Positions 9,401 through 9,777 of a stretch of DNA of 9,777 bases are shown here, piece after piece. Within the stretch, counting starts at the first letter, position 1, and each line of letters opens with the position of its first letter. The DNA is from Flavobacterium sp. (GTDB lineage: Bacteria > Bacteroidota > Bacteroidia > Flavobacteriales > Flavobacteriaceae), in NCBI GenBank assembly GCA_030682755.1, contig JAUXNR010000567.1, positions 1-9,777 of the forward strand, read 5' to 3'. Both the position numbers and the translations under genes were made by a program. The notes under the pieces are model-generated. The model ran no database searches and was not told the DNA's origin. It was given only the letters and a program-made list of their open reading frames with translations.

Positions 9401-9777
9401 CCTCCATACTCAACTAGTTTAAACAATCCTGATCCGGCAAGTTATGTTCAAGATCAATTGTCGTTTATCGGATTAGCAGGTGGTCAAGCGTATTTCATTT
9501 TTGTAAAAGACGCTAACGACTGTGAAACAGTTGCATTTGTTTCATTGGATATTCCTGTTGAGGTAATTCCAAGTGTAACTATTGATTACAACTGTACCGG
9601 AAATGTTCCCGGAAATACTGTAACGGTTTCCGTAAATGCTGAAGTGGTAAATGATGTAACCTATTCTTTAGATGGTGGTGCTTACCAAGCGAGTAACGTT
9701 TTCCAAAATCTTACTTCTGGAACTCACACCATTGATGTGCAACACACCAACGGATGTATTAAATCTGTTACTTTTGA
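413..9777 (+). CDS. sprB: SprB-family giant gliding-motility surface adhesin, N-terminal 3121 residues (3' partial)
   Basis: One frame runs from ATG 413 to the right edge with no stop; the final in-frame codon is TTT at 9773-9775, followed by two bases. Domains: signal peptide 1-28; N-terminal module 29-380 with 'YAGLYW' (113-118) and 'GGWTVFFVYENP' (217-228); DUF11/TIGR01451-like domain 381-544; Ig/PKD-like domain 545-616; cysteine-rich module 621-729; then 28 SprB-type repeats ('GG.aPY.Ys', 'F.gL.aGtYti.v.DanGC'). Established for F. johnsoniae SprB (about 6500 residues): a T9SS-secreted adhesin moved along the cell surface to drive gliding. This gene has the same architecture, and the upstream partner-like gene fits a spr operon. 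Flavobacteria often carry several SprB-like paralogues, so strict orthology is not proven; the symbol marks the family. A C-terminal type B sorting domain and a downstream sprF-like gene would be expected beyond the window. The gene is complete at the 5' end, and I see no frameshift or in-frame stop. Confidence 0.92.
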   Translation, partial: MKAPKLPTTAKRIALISCLFLLNLVSHAQVPVPFTVRYENNLKGDMTLIANSIVNRQTSTDGPNVPYNTLGNTSQYNDNFNMQYVDIDGDASTFSSSSAVLTLPNGGCNKIVYAGLYWSATYRFNTGYSTNAGDGDGIRVTNFNQIKLKLPGGAYQDITGQILFDGFTDPNFVANSPYACYADITSLVTGLANPEGEYTVANIRATQGFLNGGGVSGGWTVFFVYENPQMPGKYITSYDGFAGVRAAIGTTDIEYSGFTTLPPPFPVRAQLASAALEGDNRITGDQLRFKASTNPTFTDLSGALKPVNNFFNSRITLKDVEFLDRTPNSRNTLGYDSDIITIANPGNLVLPNNSTAATLQITSTQDTYFMFFNAFNVEVIEPDINLVKTVQDLAGTDIGGTNVTLGQFLDYVITFQNIGNDDSTNSVIRDILPVNTSLISVDLSGAPGVTYTYNPATKELLFSIPDNLLEIGDPVYTIRIRVQVATTCSELEDACSNIIQNQAYTTYQGVLNSNIISDDPSFAGLDSCGFGQPGPANFLVDIDDCIFTTNEVLCGSSIVLTAANDYIAYVWTNSNGDVIGTNQSVTVSSVGTYTVVNTAAPPCIGITQTFNVTLFGATQTNPIIPFADEVVVCPNDGEELPLIFLCGVNDSRLLQISNSDAVSIVWEVLNEASCPPVGVDDCANKNTACSWSTVGTGPNYNATVAGQYRVTLNYQNGCFTRFYFNVFANLLDIQYTTTNLICNTPGSITITNLPSDYEFQLVNQTTNTILVPYQNNPIFTIAQAGVYIVQIRQIGVVDGCVFEVPNIGIQQNNFQVNVIPQSTDCNGLGSIRLQALNVVPQYYFSISGPVSIAVGPLQDNDYTFNNLNPGTYTVTVTTDDGCSFTDTVIISNQNNLSAVATLTQSIGCGTGGTITVVASGGNSPYSYAIGSINGVAQNPTGSDFNTDGIFDGITAPGTYIFIVIDGNNCSTNSNPVTIGVASDVEYTSVAQNIQCNGSLGSIIYTVTNSNGFAVTFQLVQLAGVPADPNDPPGVDVIIATNNSGIFNDLPAGNYTVNVIQTQGANTCVFTDNFTITEPTTITGTAIITQNYTCITNAGAIGIQPGSVTGGTAPYLYSLDGINFSAMSDFAGLPSGNYTIYIQDANGCIVTTNTIAFVAPNQLTDATFTATTLTCPTQVVSVTVNTVGGTAPFTYEIIAPVAANNGTNPVFAGLTSGTYTFLITDSNGCIYQENYTINPITPINVTGQLVSNITCFGGSNGSIVYTVTSTNPYNYSIVNTLGTTIASGTNSNLTSIPLSGLAASTYTITITDTVTNCTNTANVAVTAPASALALAQTVSPVTCLSNGSVVASTTGGWGSYQYTLTQPNASVVGPQTSGTFGNLSQTGTYIISVSDANGCVVSTTFTLTTPPTLTASIAASSDICYDTTNAATLVISVTGGTAPFVYSFNGGPNQNSNTFSNLSPGSYTITVTDSFGCTATVSQTITPQLLASTSIVKGLDCTATPDALIETSITGGLAPFTYQVAINGGAFGASTAVIGTTLSYQTATAGTYQFLFTDAQGCPFTSGVYTIQPITLPNITSVIQTQNILCHGEASGAISITIDNTVGTAPFVISVVNTTTGLDYGNQTAGLTAGNYVITVTDANSCSDTETITITQPDLITYNVTSVPITCDSSTGTNLGQITIQNVTGGVAPYTYYLTNNFGDLFTPYLATTGQDYTFTIVNFGIYQVDVIDANGCSVVTSNIIIASPPNDLEIDISTATVDCVSGGTAVVTVTTSVIGGPYQFGILNSNTAPYSSTFIPSDVPGGSTATFTGLIPGVTYTFVVFDQTTNCYFIKSADLPIQSPSNLTAVLDVVSNVSCTGNVDGNVSFTFSNYDAGATAVNYEIFNLQFNVSTGITGTTTPLLGGPVTVSNFGLLGPGTYYILFTEVGGAFNGCSSASASFTISQSTNLLQVTASISQNDNCNLNAGQITAVGQFGTPPYQFQIIASGDTPPTAATWAGSSNSVFNVEAGNYVIYIKDANDCIQATPSTLIVVSDPEPVITASVINQCNTPDGSFTITVNRTFNGVAPYSYSFNGGAFQSQAAATFNYSNLTAGTYTIEIQDANGCGNLVSLTILPALNGSPVIDALPTCADNDGIISMIPSGGSGNYEFTLQNSLGATIQGPQAASTFNGLAAGTYTIIVTDTTSGCSSSASVTLSVPAPVVFTTTTENVSCNGGSDGSITIVLDASNTNPPYVFSVTDGVNPPIVQNNGFFTGLPAGTYTVTVTSDRDCQDVQIIQITEPSLLAISATATSFVCDALNTIQTAVITVTVSDDVFGNPSGTAPYNYSIDGINYFPTNTFDVADNGAVQNITVYVRDSNNCLQTTSVIINPLPTISAAVVNQITEITCFNPATVSIAVTGGSGDFTYELLPSGPLQVNNSVFTLTTPGSYTFEVTDNVTGCSILTAPFEIVPFDTIDVIATSTTPVTCFNDNDGTITISVSGYTGPYSYLVLNSVGTTVATGNSNTSTNPFIVTGLVAGNLQVQITASATPFCTANSNFVVVESPSAALALSASQTASVTCNNNAGEINAIATGGWGTYQYQLVNNTTSTTVQPYGPNSLFVGLSAGNYTISVQDAGGCIATASVTLTMPTLISAAITSTNSNLLCFGDTNATVSALSVTGGQGVYQYILNTYNAAGTVIVSSSGGQVGSIFTGLGAGIYSITITDGWNCDFTTNTVTITEPMPIVASLSLTDTLTCTTLAEVTISATGGTPPYLYSTDGVTYTTTTTYPVGPGTYQLYVTDANNCTAVLSNQVTILPVPALELNLNLNSASINCFGEATATIFADATGGLGNYNYTLLDNANNVLAGPQTSGSFLNLASGQYVVTVTSGDCSATSSVITITDPQPLVVSSINITNVLCFGGTNGAVEIIASGGTGIIQYAISPNLNQFFNTNTFTNLAPGNYDIIVQDQAGCFVLLNIDIIEPAELVADVTNVVQNLCLGDDDGSFDMLITGGTPPYSTSLNNPDPASYVQDQLSFIGLAGGQAYFIFVKDANDCETVAFVSLDIPVEVIPSVTIDYNCTGNVPGNTVTVSVNAEVVNDVTYSLDGGAYQASNVFQNLTSGTHTIDVQHTNGCIKSVTF
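497..1552 (+). other. N-terminal surface-protein module of the SprB-like adhesin
   Basis: Residues 29-380. Landmarks in order: 'NLKGDMTLIANSIVNR', an acidic 'DIDGDASTFSSSSA' loop (from residue 86), 'KIVYAGLYWSATY', 'LPGGAYQDITGQILFDG', 'YADITSLV', a Gly-rich 'GGGVSGGWTVFFVYENP', and 'YITSYDGFAGVRA'. The 'GGW...VYE.P....I...DGF' pattern recurs, from memory, in large bacterial surface proteins that also carry DUF11 domains and is typical of the N-termini of flavobacterial SprB-like proteins. The fold is probably all-beta. The function is unknown; it is the part expected to face outward first or to cap the stalk. Unlike the repeat array it contains a normal number of Lys/Arg residues (about 20). 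Confidence 0.6.
1553..2044 (+). other. DUF11 / TIGR01451-like beta-sandwich domain
   Basis: Residues 381-544. It opens with 'DINLVKTV' (Lys388), continues with 'LGQFLDYVITFQNIGND' and 'SVIRDILPVNTSLISVD', and has a late strand 'YTIRIRVQV'. This matches the DUF11/TIGR01451 pattern (lvKtv ... Gd.vtYtitvtN.Gn ... v.DtLP). Related domains in Gram-positive pili can form Lys-Asn isopeptide bonds; here the leading Lys and the 'TFQN' Asn are in suitable places, but bond formation is only a possibility. The tail (to residue 544) contains Cys residues in 'TTCSELEDACSN' and 'DSCGFG'. Confidence 0.78.
2045..2260 (+). other. Ig/PKD-like domain
   Basis: Residues 545-616. 'VLCGSSIVLTA' is followed by 'DYIAYVWTNSNGDVIGTNQ' and 'SVTVSSVGTYTVV', with a closing Cys in 'APPCIG'. 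The Trp in 'YVWT' with a later 'GTYTV' strand is the usual signature of Ig-like or PKD-like stalk domains in Bacteroidota surface proteins. A structural role is inferred. Confidence 0.6.
2273..2599 (+). other. Cysteine-rich module preceding the repeats
   Basis: Residues 621-729. It contains 'VVCPNDGEELPLIFLCG', then 'VSIVWEVLNEASCPP', 'DDCANKNTACSW', 'GQYRVTLNYQNGCFTRFYF'. Six cysteines in about 100 residues, clustered around the central loop, suggest disulfides in the exported protein. From memory the 'IVWE.L...SC...DCAN....C.W..VGTG' and 'YQNGCF.RFYFNVF' arrangement is a recurrent junction in SprB-like proteins just before the first repeats, and it helps to assign the family. Confidence 0.6.
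2600..3091 (+). repeat. Repeats R1-R2, family-conserved entry to the array
   Basis: R1 has 'NLICNTPGSITITNLPSDYE' and 'VQIRQIGVVDGCVFEVPN'. R2 has 'DCNGLGSIRL', 'NVVPQYYFSISGP', 'DNDYTFNNLNPGTYTV' and 'TDDGCSF'. These two units deviate from the later consensus: the 'GGtaPY' centre is missing in R1 and replaced by 'VVPQYYFSI' in R2. They resemble, from memory, a specific pair found at the same place in other flavobacterial SprB-like proteins. They probably form a specialised junction with the cysteine-rich module. Each carries one Arg, which is rare in the array. Confidence 0.6.
3353..3646 (+). repeat. Repeat R4 with an extended acidic/proline loop
   Basis: 98 residues against a mean of 86. 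The extra length lies in the central loop 'LAGVPADPNDPPGVDVIIA', rich in Pro and Asp, inserted between the two sheets. The ends are standard ('NIQCNGSLGSI' ... 'FNDLPAGNYTVNV' ... 'ITEP'). The loop could be a surface-exposed binding or spacer element; no function can be assigned. Confidence 0.55.
5657..6253 (+). repeat. Repeats R13-R14, longest and most divergent units
   Basis: R13 (96 residues) lacks the standard 'GtYt' strand and has 'FTGLIPGVTYTFVVFDQTTNC'. R14 (103 residues) has 'CTGNVDGNVSFTFSNYDAG' and a long middle segment with 'TGITGTTTPLLGGPVTV' before 'GLLGPGTYYILF', and its 'D.nGC' end is replaced by 'GGAFNGC'. Both keep the two cysteines. Their position just before R15 coincides with the proposed boundary of a 14-unit super-repeat. 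Confidence 0.5.
6254..9777 (+). repeat. Proposed super-repeat copy B (R15-R28, last unit truncated by the window)
   Basis: The second series of fourteen units. Unit-start offsets to copy A stay between 3612 and 3711 nt, consistent with an old block duplication followed by small loop length changes. R28 is cut by the right edge after 'NGCIKSVTF', so whether a third series follows cannot be seen. Confidence 0.4.

Larger units (their letters stand above)
2600..9777 (+). repeat. Array of at least 28 SprB-type repeats (continues past window)
   Basis: Consecutive degenerate protein repeats from residue 730 onward. Units R1-R28 begin at about 2600, 2846, 3092, 3353, 3647, 3890, 4127, 4394, 4640, 4871, 5129, 5381, 5657, 5945, 6254, 6524, 6764, 7013, 7262, 7529, 7772, 8051, 8306, 8582, 8810, 9068, 9308 and 9557. 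Complete units are 76-103 residues (mean about 86). Consensus: a first Cys in '(I/V/L)xC.g..G.i', a centre 'tGGtaPY.Ys', then 'F.gL.aGtYti.v.DanGC' with the second Cys, and a closing Pro ('itep', 'itqP'). This matches the SprB repeat (Pfam PF13573 family) of Ig-like beta-sandwich type, which forms the long stalk of gliding adhesins. Unit boundaries are set by eye at the linker after the closing Pro and may shift by a few residues. DNA copies are strongly diverged; I saw no long perfect tandem repeats. Confidence 0.9.

Noticed and set aside
9775..9777. TGA at the right edge as the stop of the adhesin
   Set aside because: It is out of frame; in-frame codons here are TTT at 9773-9775 followed by the incomplete GA.
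2600..9777. CRISPR array or DNA-level tandem repeat
   Set aside because: The periodicity is in protein motifs only. The DNA copies are diverged, unit lengths vary by up to 81 nt, and the frame is continuous.

Overview
The window looks like AT-rich Bacteroidota chromosome, most probably Flavobacteriaceae (Flavobacterium or a close relative). Three things point there: A/T-ending codons with abundant TTA and AAA, a start codon without a Shine-Dalgarno sequence, and the protein families present, which belong to gliding motility and the type IX secretion system (T9SS). Everything recognised is coded on the + strand, and the window is more than 99% coding.

Layout. (1) Positions 1-404 hold the 3' end of a gene that begins upstream. 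Its last ~75 residues form a SPOR-like domain of the kind I recall at the C-terminus of flavobacterial PorP/SprF-type (SprD-like) proteins. (2) Only 8 nt separate it from the next gene. (3) From 413 to the right edge runs one uninterrupted reading frame of 3121 codons with no stop: the N-terminal part of a giant SprB-family surface adhesin. Short ORFs in other frames inside it are shadows.

Domain order in the giant protein: signal peptide (residues 1-28), N-terminal surface-protein module (29-380), DUF11/TIGR01451-like beta-sandwich (381-544), an Ig/PKD-like domain (545-616), a cysteine-rich module (621-729), then at least 28 consecutive SprB-type repeats averaging about 86 residues (730 to the edge). 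The end of the gene, where a type B T9SS sorting domain is expected, lies outside the window.

How the genes would work together (established for Flavobacterium johnsoniae SprB, inferred here): the adhesin is exported by the Sec system, crosses the outer membrane through the T9SS with help from PorP/SprF-type partner proteins, and is carried along the cell surface by the gliding motor. The tight spacing suggests co-transcription with the upstream partner-like gene.

This is a member of a known family, not a new system. The points worth a second look are inside the repeat array: exactly two cysteines in all 28 units, only ten Lys/Arg in about 2390 residues (including two Lys/Arg-free stretches of 663 and 674 residues), and signs of a 14-unit super-repeat from an old internal duplication, with some loop types shared outside that register.
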